64,000 nt of DNA, from positions 11,759,684 to 11,823,683 of the forward strand of contig OX388328.1 of assembly GCA_947579605.1 (NCBI GenBank), read 5' to 3'. This document shows, one piece after another, positions 10,001-20,462 of the stretch; within the stretch, counting starts at the first letter, position 1; each line of letters opens with the position of its first letter. The stretch comes from Athripsodes cinereus (lineage: Eukaryota; Arthropoda; Insecta; Trichoptera; Leptoceridae). Made by a program: the position numbers and the translations under genes. Below the pieces are notes generated by a model. It saw nothing but the letters and a program-made list of their open reading frames with translations. It was not told the DNA's origin and did no database searches.

Positions 10001-10590
10001 TGTTTAATAACTCAACAAGTAGAAATGTTATGTAATTTGAAACAAGTGTTTCTTTCTACTATAAGTTATTGATTCCGAGAGAGACGTACTTCGAATTATC
10101 ATGATAATGACCTGATAAAGTGAAAGACGTCTCTCTCGGAATCACTAACTTATAGTGGAAAGAAACACTTGTTTCAAATTACGTAATCATGGAATTCTAC
10201 TACGTGCGCACCGACACAATTAATAAGGCAGAATTGTCTTTTATTCGAGAAATCGTCATTTTTGAAATTTTGGTATATTTATATTATGCTTTATAAACAC
10301 AACAGAAAGTGAAATATACTATATAATAATAATCGCACTGTTACTAAAGACATATGTTGTCTTTGTTCCGTTCAATAGTTAAACAAATCCAAATATTTAT
10401 TTGTGGAATAGAAAATAGGTAAACCTATTATTTTTTTTCCATAACTTAATATTTAATTATAAAGGGAACCGTGTATTTTTTTATAATTATTTGTTTGTGG
10501 AATTGGAAAAGTGGCGTTGATTGTATGTAGGTATTTATTACCAATAAAATCAAAATTTTCAATAATTTTGACTAGTTGAGTCATGAAACT
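10001..10590. mobile_element. DNA-T repeat, host of a foldback insertion
   Basis: Left end AATAACTCAACAAGTAG, right end CTAGTTGAGTCATGAAAC: inverted ends as in the copy at 37000-37580. The body matches that copy (CAATAGTTAAACAAATCCAA, AAGGGAACCGTGTATTTTTT). A foldback repeat (about 10032-10230) interrupts it. No transposase is visible. Confidence 0.65.
10032..10230. repeat. Foldback repeat, copy 1
   Basis: The left arm (10032-10094) contains GAAACAAGTGTTTCTTTCTA and GATTCCGAGAGAGACGT; the right arm (10127-10183) is its reverse complement. The centre holds AATGACCTGATAAAGTGAAA and then GACGTC. A constant tail, TGGAATTCTACTACGTGCGC, follows to about 10230. Copy 2 at 11863-12057 has a 12-bp target duplication, so this is a mobile unit of about 195 bp. 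Confidence 0.75.
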
Positions 10591-10599
10591 AAGCAGTAA

Positions 10600-11310
10600 A
10601 TATTATATTAGTGTATTTCATTTACAGGTCTTGCGAATACACTATACAAGATTGTTTAAACATAAAACCCATCATAAAATGTTTATTTAATAATCAATAC
10701 TTGTGAACGCTCTAAGATACCCATAAAAGTAGCAATCAGTTACAATTTTATAGCAAACAATAAAATAAAATAATGTTCTATTGATGTACTTACATTTACA
10801 ATCATTGAATGATTGCAGAGACGTAATGTTCTCAAGAAATAAATAGTATCTTAATAAATCATTAAAGTTTTGGAAACGGTGAATATTGTATAAATGCGGA
10901 ACTTTCAGATTAAGAAAAAAGTTAATTACGGCGCTTATGAATCTTTGTTAAAAACAAAAGTAATAATAATTTGCAATTCTGAATACTTTTAATAATAATA
11001 AGAATAAGAAAAAATTTACAGCAATTTTGAATAGTTGCAGAATAGTAAGTAGAATTTACAGCAATTTTGGATACTCGCAGAACAGTAAGAATTTTTGTAC
11101 AGCAATTTTGAATGCTTGCAGAATAGTAGTATTTTTTTTAAAAACAAACGAAACCGACATGACACAGATTGATGAACTGACACAGAAATTAATGACACTG
11201 ATATAGAAACAGCTTACAATTGGCACATGTGTCCGTGTGGTATGAAATACCATTTGTGAAAACTCTGAGGAAATGAATAACACATATCAAAAATAATAAT
11301 ATCCATCACC
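10600..11310. other. AT-rich interval with a short tandem motif
   Basis: ACAGCAATTTTGAATAGTTG then CAGAATAGTA is repeated about three times (11018-11130), giving a short local repeat. There is no coding evidence. Confidence 0.5.
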
Positions 11311-11470
11311 CAGGTGGGGCAAATCGATGGTAAGATTCGAACCTGAGATCTTCTGCAGGGTTACACTGTCACAATCTAAACACGATCTGCCTTGATCTTT
11401 ACCCTTCGAAGTGTGAAGTGATTATAGTAAAAAATACGTGCATACCAATTCCGCGGTAGCTGAGTATAGT
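11310..11470 (-). mobile_element. tSINE-3: tRNA-derived SINE
   Basis: The minus strand holds GATCTCAGGTTCGAATC (B box) beside CCTGCAGAAG. On the plus strand the B-box complement is at 11334-11343, followed by ACACTGTCACAATCTAAACA. The body matches 16783-16963. I infer a SINE, not a tRNA gene, because no full cloverleaf is present. Confidence 0.5.
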
Positions 11471-11862
11471 CGTTTTCAACATTTACATTAGTATTATATT
11501 TTTATTATGTGACAGTTTCATGATGTACAGAGCTTTAAGTAATATACAGTTTAGCGCTTTTCAATAGTAAACGATTTAATCGCAAGCAATAATATGAAGA
11601 CACTGAAATGTTAGTGTCTATACAAATTGGCAGTATGTTATTTCCGTTTTTTATATTGTTTTCTTTAGGATGCATTTCTTCACTACTTGATTGTTTTGTT
11701 TTTATTTTAATATATTTATACAGGCTAATGCAGGCATTTTCGGTAGATAAATAAATAGAATAAATAGAGAAAAGTATGTAGGTACAAGAGAGACGATGTT
11801 ACTAGTTGGCCCATGTTTTGAAAATATTCAGTGATAGTAAGTTGGCCAACAGAAGGACTGTT

Positions 11863-12057
11863 TATTTAATTTGAAACAAGTGTTTCTTTCTACTATAGAT
11901 TATTGATTCCGAGAGAGACGTCTTTTGACTTATCAGGTTATTATCAATCCATAATGACATGATAAGTCGTAAGACGTCTCTCTCGGAATCAATAATCTAT
12001 TAATCAATAAATTACATTATTATGGAATTCTACTACGTGTGCACCAACACAATTAAT
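11863..12057. repeat. Foldback repeat, copy 2, with 12-bp target duplication
   Basis: AGAAGGACTGTT stands at 11851-11862 and again at 12058-12069, exactly flanking the unit. Inside are TTGAAACAAGTGTTTCTTTC, the CCGAGAGAGACGT arm, a centre with CATGATAAGTCGTAAGACG, the partly deleted right arm and the constant tail GGAATTCTACTACGTGTGC. A 12-bp duplication is not usual for a simple inverted-repeat DNA transposon. Confidence 0.8.
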
Positions 12058-12069
12058 AGAAGGACTGTT

Positions 12070-13340
12070 CTTTCATCCACAAGGGTTCCGACGGCCCAGA
12101 CGTCCCTTTTTCACAATAAATCGTTCCTATGACAATCAGATCACTACAAATGTCATGGGAGAGTTGACTCAACTGGAATTGCAGAGACACTATTATAAAT
12201 GGAGGAATCTGTTTTCTGCACTGTGCTCCCAAGATGGGTGTTGAAAAGCAAGATGAATGTAATACAATCCTAGTCAAATAGAAAAATACTTAATTAACAA
12301 ATCTAATCAAATCAGAAGAGCGGATTTCATTGAGGAAATCTTGACTTCTTCATTAGCTACCGATCACATTCATTTTAAAAAGGAATTATTATTTTTAATG
12401 GCGTGGTAAGGACAGTCTACCTATTTTATTAGGTACATGCAGTCAGACCATACTTGTTGGATACGTCGTAATAAATACGAATAAAAACTTTTTTAGAAAA
12501 TTACATGAAAAACACAAATTTAAAAACAGAAAAAAATCACTTTAATAAACAAAAGCACATAACTTGAATCACTTAATTACAAACAATAATTTTTGAAACT
12601 AAAGAAATGTCAAGTTTGATACTAATTCCACACATTATTCACTTCCACCAAACACCGTCGGTTGTCAATTAAACTTACTATCTTTACACCAAGAAGTTTA
12701 ACACTGTACTGACCGCTCAAAAAGTTGTCAAAAATGTAAGACGCTGGGGTCTTACTGACCCCTAGCTATGTCCATACTATTCTCATGTCTATTATTCCAC
12801 TGTCCTGCATATTTTTAATACCTTTGAAATAAGTACGTTTCGGACAGTACACACATCATTTTGGTATCTTGGAAGTTATTATATTTTTTTTATCAACCCC
12901 CTTTTTTAATAAAAAATCCGGCTAGACAGGTTCAAATTTGTGTGATACTTGATTTGATTTTAAAGATAGGAGGTATAGGGTGTTTCTAATATTATGTTAC
13001 ATATGTAGATATTGTTGGCATTCATTTTTTTAAATATTTAAAAATAGTTACTATGGACCTACTACATACATCACATAAATTAAAAAAAAATCACTGCCAG
13101 TTTCAACGCTTAGTTGCGTCATTGACGAGTGTCAATCTAAAACTTTTGGTTTGCATTTATTTTGATTAGCTATTTACTTTTGTTATAGAGTTAGTATAAA
13201 TCATAGCAGACTCGTTGTATTTAATGAATATCTAATTTGGAAATGGGAAATGCAAAAAATAATATTATGTTTTCCTGATATTTTTTGTATTTTATCTACG
13301 AAGGCACAGTACCCTTCGAAGTATTCATTATGAGTGACAT
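12070..13340. other. Mostly unassigned; PLE start peptide at 12639
   Basis: Near 12639 the plus strand reads TTCCACCAAACACCGTCGG, encoding FHQTPSV, the PLE start peptide without its ATG. The rest is AT-rich with no repeat match I can see and no convincing frame. Confidence 0.4.
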
Positions 13341-13369
13341 GCCTCATTGCTGAATCATAGATGTTGGTT

Positions 13370-13540
13370 GTCTTATGATCACAGAAGACCAGGTAGACCA
13401 GTGACCACCTTGATGTCCACAATTACCAGGGACCTGAAGGAGGCAAAGTTGCGCTCAGAGGACGCAGGGGACCAGAAAACTTGGAAGATGAGAACTGGGA
13501 AAGCCGACCCCAAGTGGCGAAGAAGAAGAAGAAGATATGA
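13370..13540 (+). pseudogene. RTE-like LINE C-terminal fragment
   Basis: The frame reads RRPGRPVTTLMSTITRDLKE, AKLRSEDAGDQKTWKMRTGK and ADPKWRRRRRR. The GRP..T....T..DL...L..EDA.D...W blocks are those of RTE-type C-termini, followed by a (GAA)n tail. It forms its own subfamily, different from RTE-a, -b and -c. Confidence 0.65.
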
Positions 13541-13863
13541 AGGATTCTGGTCTAAATGTGCATTACTTGTTGCCGATTTTGAACAAGCGCAGGAAAAATG
13601 GTACTTGTTTCTTTTCAGTTGTTAACCCATTTAAATATTACATTTTATTGATATTGATTTCGTCAAATTCTCGAGTTTTTGACTTGTTACACTGCATAAA
13701 CATATTTTATTTCTTGAACGCATTTAATTAATGATATTAATCGAATTACGATACAAAATAAATTACCTAGATACTAGTAATACCAATTAATTAGGTACTA
13801 CATGAATTTTAGTTCAAAATATAAAAATTTGAGAAAAAAATTAACAATTAAAAAAACACGCTA

Positions 13864-14346
13864 TTTTTGTAAACACCCTATCATTGACCATATCGAAATC
13901 TTGACTGGTCAAGTTCGAAGCTAAATATTTCTCAGCTTAACCCTTCATTGACAATACAGCGATGTTATGATACTATACACATACATACATAATATGTCAT
14001 ACCTGTGATGCATTATACTATACTACTGCATTTATACCCTAATGCACAATACATATACATATACCTACCTACATTATTATTATGAGTAGTATTAATCTGA
14101 TATAATATTATAATGTATGTGTGACTGTATGTATGTGTATAGTTGTAGTTGTAAGGATATAAGTAAAGAAAGTAGGATATAATAGGAAGGTATAAGGGTC
14201 ATCTTGGACATAGTAGCTGTGTGATGGGAACATAAACAGGTTATTATAAGAATACACTGGACAGTAACTATATATCTATTATTATTATTGTCACTTTGAT
14301 GCAGTTTTATGGTGAGAACTTCCCGTAAAATAATAACAGGATATTT
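13864..14346 (+). repeat. 0.48-kb repeat, twin of 41019-41493 (inverted)
   Basis: Nearly the whole segment reappears in reverse complement at 41019-41493, including GAAATCTTGACTGGTCAAG, GTAGTATTAATCTGATATAA and GGGTCATCTTGGACATAGTA. The few differences are small indels. The ends (TTTTGTAAACACC and GAGAACTTCCCGT) show no inverted repeat. It may be a non-autonomous element or a segmental copy; I see no coding sequence. Confidence 0.85.
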
Positions 14347-14349
14347 TAT

Positions 14350-15360
14350 TTTATTTTTTAATTTGAGGGTCAATCATTCTCCTACAGAATATTTTTTAAG
14401 ATCACTGAGAACGAATGTAGGTATTTAATATGCATACTTTATTGATTTTTTCAAGGACATTGTCAATTGACAAAACAAAATTGTCAGTATCCTTGCACAA
14501 CAAAAGATGTCTCTCTCAATCCAAAAAATCGATTTAGTAGGTACCAATTTTTTTTTTATCTATTTTCATTTCGGAGTAATAGAACTGTAAATAGTTTTAT
14601 GTTCATATCTTAGTTTGGAACTAGCTCGATCTGTGTGAATCGTCTATGATTGTTATGTTATGATAGGTGCGAATCAAAATAAGGATTTTATACCGAGGAT
14701 TAATTACTAAACCGAGGATTAATTACTTAACTCAGGTTTAATAAATTACTCCATATCAAAAAATCTACTTCTCAATCTACTATAAAAAGTGGTAAATATA
14801 ATAACCAAAACAAAAAAACTAAGCATAAAATATTAAGATTAATACAAAAAAAATATGATTTGTCTTTTTTGAAATGTTTCTCCAGCTAACCGCTTAAATT
14901 GTATCTAGAATTTAAATCATTGAATATAATGTCTCACTTTTAAACAAAAATATTGTATAAAACTGGACATCAGGGCATTCTGCTATCAAAAAATTGTTAC
15001 AAATGAACATAAACATATTATATATCATAAATTTTCAATCTATTCTCAACCCTTACGGTCATAAAATACACCCCTATCGATATAACATCTTCTCCACTGA
15101 CCACAGTATTATAGTGTCTATTGTCATAAAGAAACATTTGTAAAGGGGGTTGATTGTGTCCATCGGACCCTATGGGAATCTTAAAGGGATGAAAAAGATC
15201 TCCTAAGCGATAGAATTACAAGGATATTAAAAATATACGAGCTTATGGGAAAGTTTGACAAGAGCTTTGACCAATTTCCGGTTTGGAGGACTTTATGTTT
15301 GAAAGTAAAGTACTTAGCCTTTGAAAATTTTGAATTGTCTTTCTTTAATTTCTGCATCTA
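14350..15360. other. AT-rich interval, no gene seen
   Basis: Contains ACCGAGGATTAATTACT repeated at 14692-14730 and otherwise unique AT-rich sequence. No supported feature. Confidence 0.4.
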
Positions 15361-15525
15361 ATAATAAATCATTTATAAATAATTAAAAACACTGTTATAT
15401 TTTCACTATATTTATTTAAACTCTAGCGTTTTCGCCCACTTCAATGGGCATTCTCAAGAGTACTGAATCAAATAAATATAGTGAAAATATAAGTGTTTTT
15501 AATTATTTATAAATTAAATAATATG
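15361..15525 (-). mobile_element. PLE inverted repeat with hammerhead-like hairpin
   Basis: Inverted arms of about 45 bp (15372-15417 and 15470-15513; TATAAATAATTAAAAACAC, CTATATTTATTT) flank a hairpin. On the minus strand it reads AGTACTC-TTGAGAA-TGCCCA...TGGGC-GAAA-ACGCT-A-GAGT. ACTC pairs with GAGT (helix I), GCCCA with TGGGC (stem II), then GAAA. The layout is hammerhead-like, but the first box is TTGAGAA rather than CTGANGA. Confidence 0.5.
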
Positions 15526-15611
15526 AATTTTCACAGATAGATACATATCTAAGTCATCATGGGATTTCCTACAAATAGGGTAGCCAGCAAACTAACAGTA
15601 CACTCTTTTTC

Positions 15612-16125
15612 TGCTCTGTGAAGCACCCGGCAGAAAATTGGTCTCCTGCACTTTTCCTAAAGTTTTTGTCTATCCTTTAGAAGGAAAGTGTTCGAAAAAA
15701 TAAAGAAATTTTAAACTTGATATTTTCAACCGACGGTACTTGATGGAAATTCATGTTGAATTAATTATAAATAAAACACTTATTTATAGTATATCCACAG
15801 TGACTTTTTATTGGACGCGAGCCGGCTTTCAAGAGCTTCCGCTCCCATCATCAGGCTAGCGAAAAGTTTCTTTTGATATAGGTACTATTCACTATTATAC
15901 TGATTCACTGTGGATATTTATTATAAATAAGTGTTTTATTTATAATTAAAGAAATTTTACATTTTAAATTCAGCTACGAGGTTTACCCCTCATCACAAAT
16001 GTCTTAATTGTTTATTGGTATGGAGAGGACAGCTTGCGTGTTTATTATACAGCTGATCTCCTGGCTACCCCACTTGTGTGATATGCCGTGATGGTGTAGT
16101 AGTAATAGCAGTAGTATATTGAAAC
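15612..16125 (+). mobile_element. SINE-A copy split by a PLE remnant
   Basis: Left part 15612-15713 (AAGCACCCGGCAGAAAATTG ... GTTCGAAAAAATAAAGAAAT). Right part resumes after 15947 (TTAAATTCAGCTACGAGG ... CCACTTGTGTGATATGCCG ... GTAGTAGTAATAG). The 13-bp word TAAAGAAATTTTA flanks the insertion, so the SINE is older than the PLE piece. Confidence 0.75.
15714..15946 (-). mobile_element. PLE head nested in SINE-A, with 13-bp duplication
   Basis: TAAAGAAATTTTA at 15701-15713 and 15947-15959 is the target duplication. On the minus strand: an arm, CTGATGA (plus-strand 15848-15854), stem II GGGAGC/GCTCTT, GAA and the 8-bp palindrome AGCCGGCT followed by C (15819-15827). Then come AAAAAGTCACTGTGGATA, TAAGTGTTTTATTTATAA and an ATG at 15754-15752 opening MNFHQVPSVENI. 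A partial inverted copy of the arm (15905-15946) forms the other end. Only the pLTR/start region is kept. Confidence 0.65.
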
Positions 16126-16437
16126 AGATACCCAATATCCACCCCAATTAATAACTAAACCCTTCAACAGGTTTTTATGTTGCATGTCCACTCTTTAACA
16201 AAATATAAAAGGTAAGCATTGTATTACAATATTCTTACTTTGATTATCTCACGATTGTATTTCTTTGACGGTCAGTATTATAGACTACAAGAAAAACAAG
16301 TTTGATTTTTGTTAAAAATATTTTCACCGTGGGGTATGAAATGTTCACACGGTTTGGCGATGGTTAAAGATGACCCGTTATATTTTCAACAGAACGAGGT
16401 CAGTTTTTGAACGGTCAACGATTTAGTATAGTAAATT

Positions 16438-16560
16438 TAACACGTGAACTATCATGTAAGACTTTGAAAAGACATCGTCAACTTATTCAATAGTGCCTTG
16501 GACGGGATTTGAACCTGTAACCCATCTTTATCGTGAGACGACACATAGTATGTTGCAATA
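16438..16560 (-). mobile_element. tSINE-2 copy
   Basis: The minus strand carries a GGTTCAAATCC B box (plus-strand 16505-16515) and the body complementary to CATGTAAGACTTTGAAAAGA, as in the clearer copies at 21410-21535, 22079-22380 and 27323-27778. Confidence 0.55.
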
Positions 16561-16782
16561 GTCTAGTCTAGAGACTACAAATTCAGAAATTAATGTTTTC
16601 GCGCTATCAGAAGTGAACTTTTTCGACACTGTGCGTATTTCGCGGATGTGGTAAAATGCGGAGTTCACTGTCTTTGAGTGTCAATCCATGCCCCGAGTAT
16701 CGAGACTTTACTGGACGATAGAATATCCGTGTCAGCTATTGAGATGGGATCTTTACCCAAGAAATTTTGTCGACCAGTAGGG

Positions 16783-16963
16783 CTACTCTTGACACAATCT
16801 AAATACGATCTTAATCTAGTCTTGATCATACAAAAATACACGCAAAACAATCGCGCGGTAGCGGCAGCGCGGTGTTTGACCATAGTCCCTTCGTGCGTCG
16901 TATGATCAAGATCAAGACTAGATTAAGATCGTGTTTAGATTTGGTCAAGAGTAACCCTGCAGG
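16783..16963. repeat. Inverted pair of tSINE-3 bodies
   Basis: The minus-strand copy 16783-16842 (ACACAATCTAAATACGATCT, TAATCTAGTCTTGATCATAC) is mirrored by the plus-strand copy 16900-16963 (GTATGATCAAGATCAAGACT, AGATTAAGATCGTGTTTAGA, TGCAGGTGATGGGAAT). The spacer (16843-16899) holds GCGCGGTAGCGGCAGCGCGG. Head-to-head pairing like this recurs in other SINE families of the window. Confidence 0.6.
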
Positions 16964-16969
16964 TGATGG

Positions 16970-18215
16970 GAATCATAAGAATTTATTGTTTCTCATATAT
17001 TTTAATCATAATTTATTACTTTTAGTTGATCTTTTAGAGTTATTTGTTAGTGATTCATTTAACTTTGATGATTTTTTTAAGACTTCTCAGGTAAATTTAG
17101 GATCTTCGCTGGTCTATCTTTTGATTTTGCATTTTGTTGTCATGTTCTATAATTGACTGTCTGATCCTGTGTAAATTGTAAAAAAAAGATAAATACAAAA
17201 ATTTCGTTTTAGTTGGGTTCAGCTTAAGACGTCGTCTTTTCGCCATTAGATTGGATAAGTTTGTTATGCACTCTATACGGTCTGGGCCTTGAGATCATTT
17301 TCTGATCAGGTTTGCAAAAAATGACCAGAATTCTATCATCCGCGTAGGTATAGCTTCGAAAGCCATTTTTGTCGTAGGAGCAAAAATTCCAGGTTAAACA
17401 AAAAATATTTTGAAAAATAATCAAGCTCCACTCACTCCTACCCTTGCAAATATTGAAAGTGAATTGAAAATTTTAATAAATTATATCTTCCACGTGAACA
17501 CTTGTATGTTATAAATCTTAATTTCAGTATAGGTACCTATTTATTCTCAAGACTTTTGTTAAGGGTGAATGAATTTAACTTACAACCCTCTTTAATAGAA
17601 TTTATTCACAAAGTATCTCATTAAGAAATATATTATATTTACAATGGCTTCGCATTATTCAAAAGAACGGGGTGCGTTAAATTGCAAGTCATCAAAATCC
17701 TCCAAGACATAAGAAGGTAGGAGGAATCATCCATTAGTGGCAGAATTTGCACAACCCTCTCGCAAAAATACCACCCCCAAGTCGTATATATTATAACTTC
17801 TAAGGGTTGATTGTTAAGAGATAAGAGGAGGGATGCTTTCTGAATGAGATGATAATAAAAAAGATGAAAGATATGAGTTTCTATAATGTTTCAGTGTGCA
17901 AAAGGAAAAAGGAGATGATTCGATAAATGCTATTTCACAGGAACGCCAAATCAGATTCGGTTGGTGCTATTATAGGTATTTTAATTAAAAATGATATTTT
18001 TTTAACTTTTATATATTTTCAGCATCGAATTTATAATAATTTCTAAACAAATTGAAATGTTTAAGTACTTAACTATTTATACATAATTATTATATTTTTA
18101 TGAGCTTTTCGCCGCAGCGGTTTCTTCTTAAAGTTTAAGATATGTAATACTATTTTATCACATACATAATAATAACTCTTAGGCTTATACATTCACAGAG
18201 TGAAAATTCATTATG
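16970..18215. other. AT-rich interval without supported gene
   Basis: A minus-strand frame at 17224-17424 contains YTYADD, superficially like a reverse-transcriptase box, but the surrounding residues do not fit. I see nothing else that can be supported. Confidence 0.4.
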
Positions 18216-18217
18216 AT

Positions 18218-18416
18218 GATATTAAACTTTAAATATAACACAGTTTGCTTTTCACTTAGATTTATTCAAATCTCGAGCGCTTTCGTCAATGTTGATAAAT
18301 TGACATTTTCATTTCGTTCTCTTGAAAATGTCAATTTATTAATATTGACGAAAGCGCTCGAGATTTGAATAAATCTAAGTGAAAAGTTAACCGTGTTATA
18401 TTTAAAGTTAAATATC
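18218..18416. mobile_element. PLE double hairpin: two hammerhead-like cores head to head
   Basis: A nearly perfect inverted repeat with arms of up to about 95 bp. Each arm carries its own hairpin. On the plus strand: TTCTC-TTGAAAA-TGTCAAT...ATTGAC-GAAAGCGCT-C-GAGATTTG (about 18320-18365). TCTC pairs with GAGA (helix I), GTCAAT with ATTGAC (stem II), and AGCGCT is self-complementary, followed by C. The opposite arm has the mirror copy (about 18265-18320). Arms end in AACTTTAAATATAACAC. No coding sequence. Confidence 0.6.
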
Positions 18417-18525
18417 AACATACACAATATGTTAACTTCCTTAAAGAGTGCATAACACAGAGTTATAGAGTAAGTACAATCTAGCCTCCGACATCCAATT
18501 GTGTCAAAAATTCATAAAATAATAA
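18417..18525. repeat. Fragment of the palindromic repeat family (see 48625-49203)
   Basis: GTTAACTTCCTTAAAGAGTG then CATAACACAGAGTTATAG and CATCCAATTGTGTCAAAAA match one arm end and the terminus of the larger element. Confidence 0.6.
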
Positions 18526-18964
18526 AAAAATAATACTTAACCGCCAAGATTATAACTTTTGACGTCATTCAAGAAAAGTGTGCTTAAAGTTCTCTTAAAA
18601 TATATAAAGGTAGGTATAGAACAAACTATCCACCCTCTCCTTGAGTTTTCAGTCCCTTACAGCTATTTCCACCCCCGTAAAACAGCGTGAGGGGTGTATA
18701 AATAAGACTATGTATTATAGTAATATCTCCCCATCCCTTCCAACTTACAACACACGAACCCTACAGCCATCTTTTCATTAGCATCCTTTGCAAGGAATTA
18801 TTTATTGTACGTTATTTGTTTAAGAGGGATGATGACTGGGGGTCGGGGGTGGTAAAAGATGGAGAATTTTAGAAATCTCAGAAATGTTTAGAACTTATAA
18901 CTATATACACAGAATATAAGTTAGTGTTATGCTAGATTAAAATCCGGCATTGCTCGGGAATTTG

Positions 18965-19425
18965 GCTGAGAGGAATGGTGCTCGGAGACGTGGACGTCCG
19001 AGAATCAAATGGCAATATCGTTTAAGTCAAATCCAACAGGACGCACATGTGTTGAGTTGAGCCCATTGAACAGGAGAGCATGCATGAGGAATTGAATGAC
19101 AGCGACGGAAGCGAAAGATGTATGCAAGAATAGAAGGATGTGGCGGTCGATCCTTTCTGCCTACCCCGCGAGGGAAGTGGAGTGATTGAACTTTTATAAT
19201 GTATTGCTTGGGAATATAGTAACATCTAATTGCTAATAGAACTAAAAACCTACTAAGAATATCAGAGATGAAAACATTACGTGCTATTGCGGGCAAAACT
19301 GTCAGAGACAGGAACTAAGATTAGGAGCATGTGCAACACGGAGGACATCGTGAGGTAGAGTAGGAAAAGAAGACGATTCTGATGAGACCATGTAGGCCGG
19401 ATGGCTGAAAACAGAATCGTTCATA
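18965..19425 (+). pseudogene. Two RTE-like LINE fragments in series
   Basis: The first (18965-19185) gives RRGRPRIKWQYRLSQIQQDA, then a decayed NRRACMRN block and CCTACCCCGCGAGGGAAG, an RTE-a subfamily 3' end. The second (19225-19425) gives ISEMKTLRAIAGKTVRDR, then IRSMCNTEDIVR and RKRRRFW.DHVGRMAENRIV, which is upstream of the usual C-terminal tail in another RTE subfamily. Stops interrupt both. Confidence 0.6.
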
Positions 19426-19434
19426 TGTCATGTA

Positions 19435-19535
19435 TTTTTTATAGTTATTTGTTTATGGAGTTGAAAGTTGATTGTATGTATTACCAATTGAATGAAAATA
19501 TTCGACTTGTCCAGTTATGAAACTTGACAGTTGAA
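19435..19535. mobile_element. DNA-T right-end fragment
   Basis: TATTTTTTATAGTTATTTGT, GATTGTATGTATTACCAATT and TCCAGTTATGAAACTTGAC match the last 100 bp of DNA-T. Confidence 0.55.
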
Positions 19536-19756
19536 ATCTAAAATGTTGGTTTTCATATAAGGCAAAAGCGCTTATAAAAGATATTTTATTAACATTGGTA
19601 CATACGTAAATTTTTACGAACAAATTCAAATATTTCTGTAATTTAGTTTGCTTTTAGTTATAATTTATGTTTTTGTCTAAAACATCATGTTGTAACATCC
19701 CCTTTCTTAAAGCTTAGCTGTCGTAAGATAAAGCTTAAATATTGTAGTTTTTTTTA

Positions 19757-20425
19757 TCGTTAACCATCAAGGCATATTCCATAATTAGAGCAGCCAGCAG
19801 AGCAACTGCATGCAACAAACATGCAAGCTGTTCTCTTCGTGCCGGCAAAAAATTAAGAGATATTTCACTCATCATTAGTCCAATATAAGTCACATGTGAC
19901 GGAAGCCATGTTGAGAATCCAGAGGATATGATTTTGCTATTGTGAATTGCTGTAATGTTCAGTGATATGGATTGTTCTGTGTTCTCGTTTTTATTGTTGG
20001 CTATAATTGATCCATCTTCTTGTATCCAGTCTGTCTTGTTATTTTTATTGATAACTATAATATTGATGATTTTTTACACGTGTTTTAAATTTTAAATTTC
20101 ATGTCTTTGACATTTGATTTATTTGTGTTGTGGTTTTGAATTTTTATATTCTGTAATTTTATTTTTAAATTTTAATATATTTTATATAATATCTATTACA
20201 CTGTCTTTTATATGTTTTTGTATCATTGACATTTGAATGTGTTTGTGTTATGTTTTCGATTTTATTGTTGTAGAAATTGTTTATATGTATATCATGTAAT
20301 AAGGGCTTTTGCCGTAGGATGAATAAATAAATAAATAAGTGGCAAACTCATCGTGCTGAATTTAAGATTTAAAATTGCTTATTTTGTCGAGCACCTTCCT
20401 TTTTTAGGACACTTCTGTTAAATCC
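19757..20425 (-). mobile_element. SINE-A copy split by a J3b LINE 3' end
   Basis: Minus-strand SINE-A: 19757-19860 (ACCATCAAGGCATATTCCAT, AAACATGCAAGCTGTTCTCT) continues at 20339-20425 (GTGGCAAACTCATCGTGCTG, CGAGCACCTTCCTTTTTTAG). Between them (about 19861-20338, plus strand) is a 3' untranslated LINE end closing with CATGTAATAAGGGCTTTTGC, CGTAGGATG and (AATA)n. Confidence 0.7.
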
Positions 20426-20462
20426 TATTATTCAAAAAGGTTATTTTAATTTTTTATTTCAT

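Noticed and set aside
15372..15513. A plain MITE with perfect inverted ends
   Set aside because: The hairpin between the arms has the same box-stem-GAAA layout as the PLE pieces, so a PLE origin explains it better.
17224..17424. Minus-strand frame with YTYADD, like a reverse-transcriptase active site
   Set aside because: Residues before and after the box do not match RT blocks and no other RT part is nearby; four residues can occur by chance.
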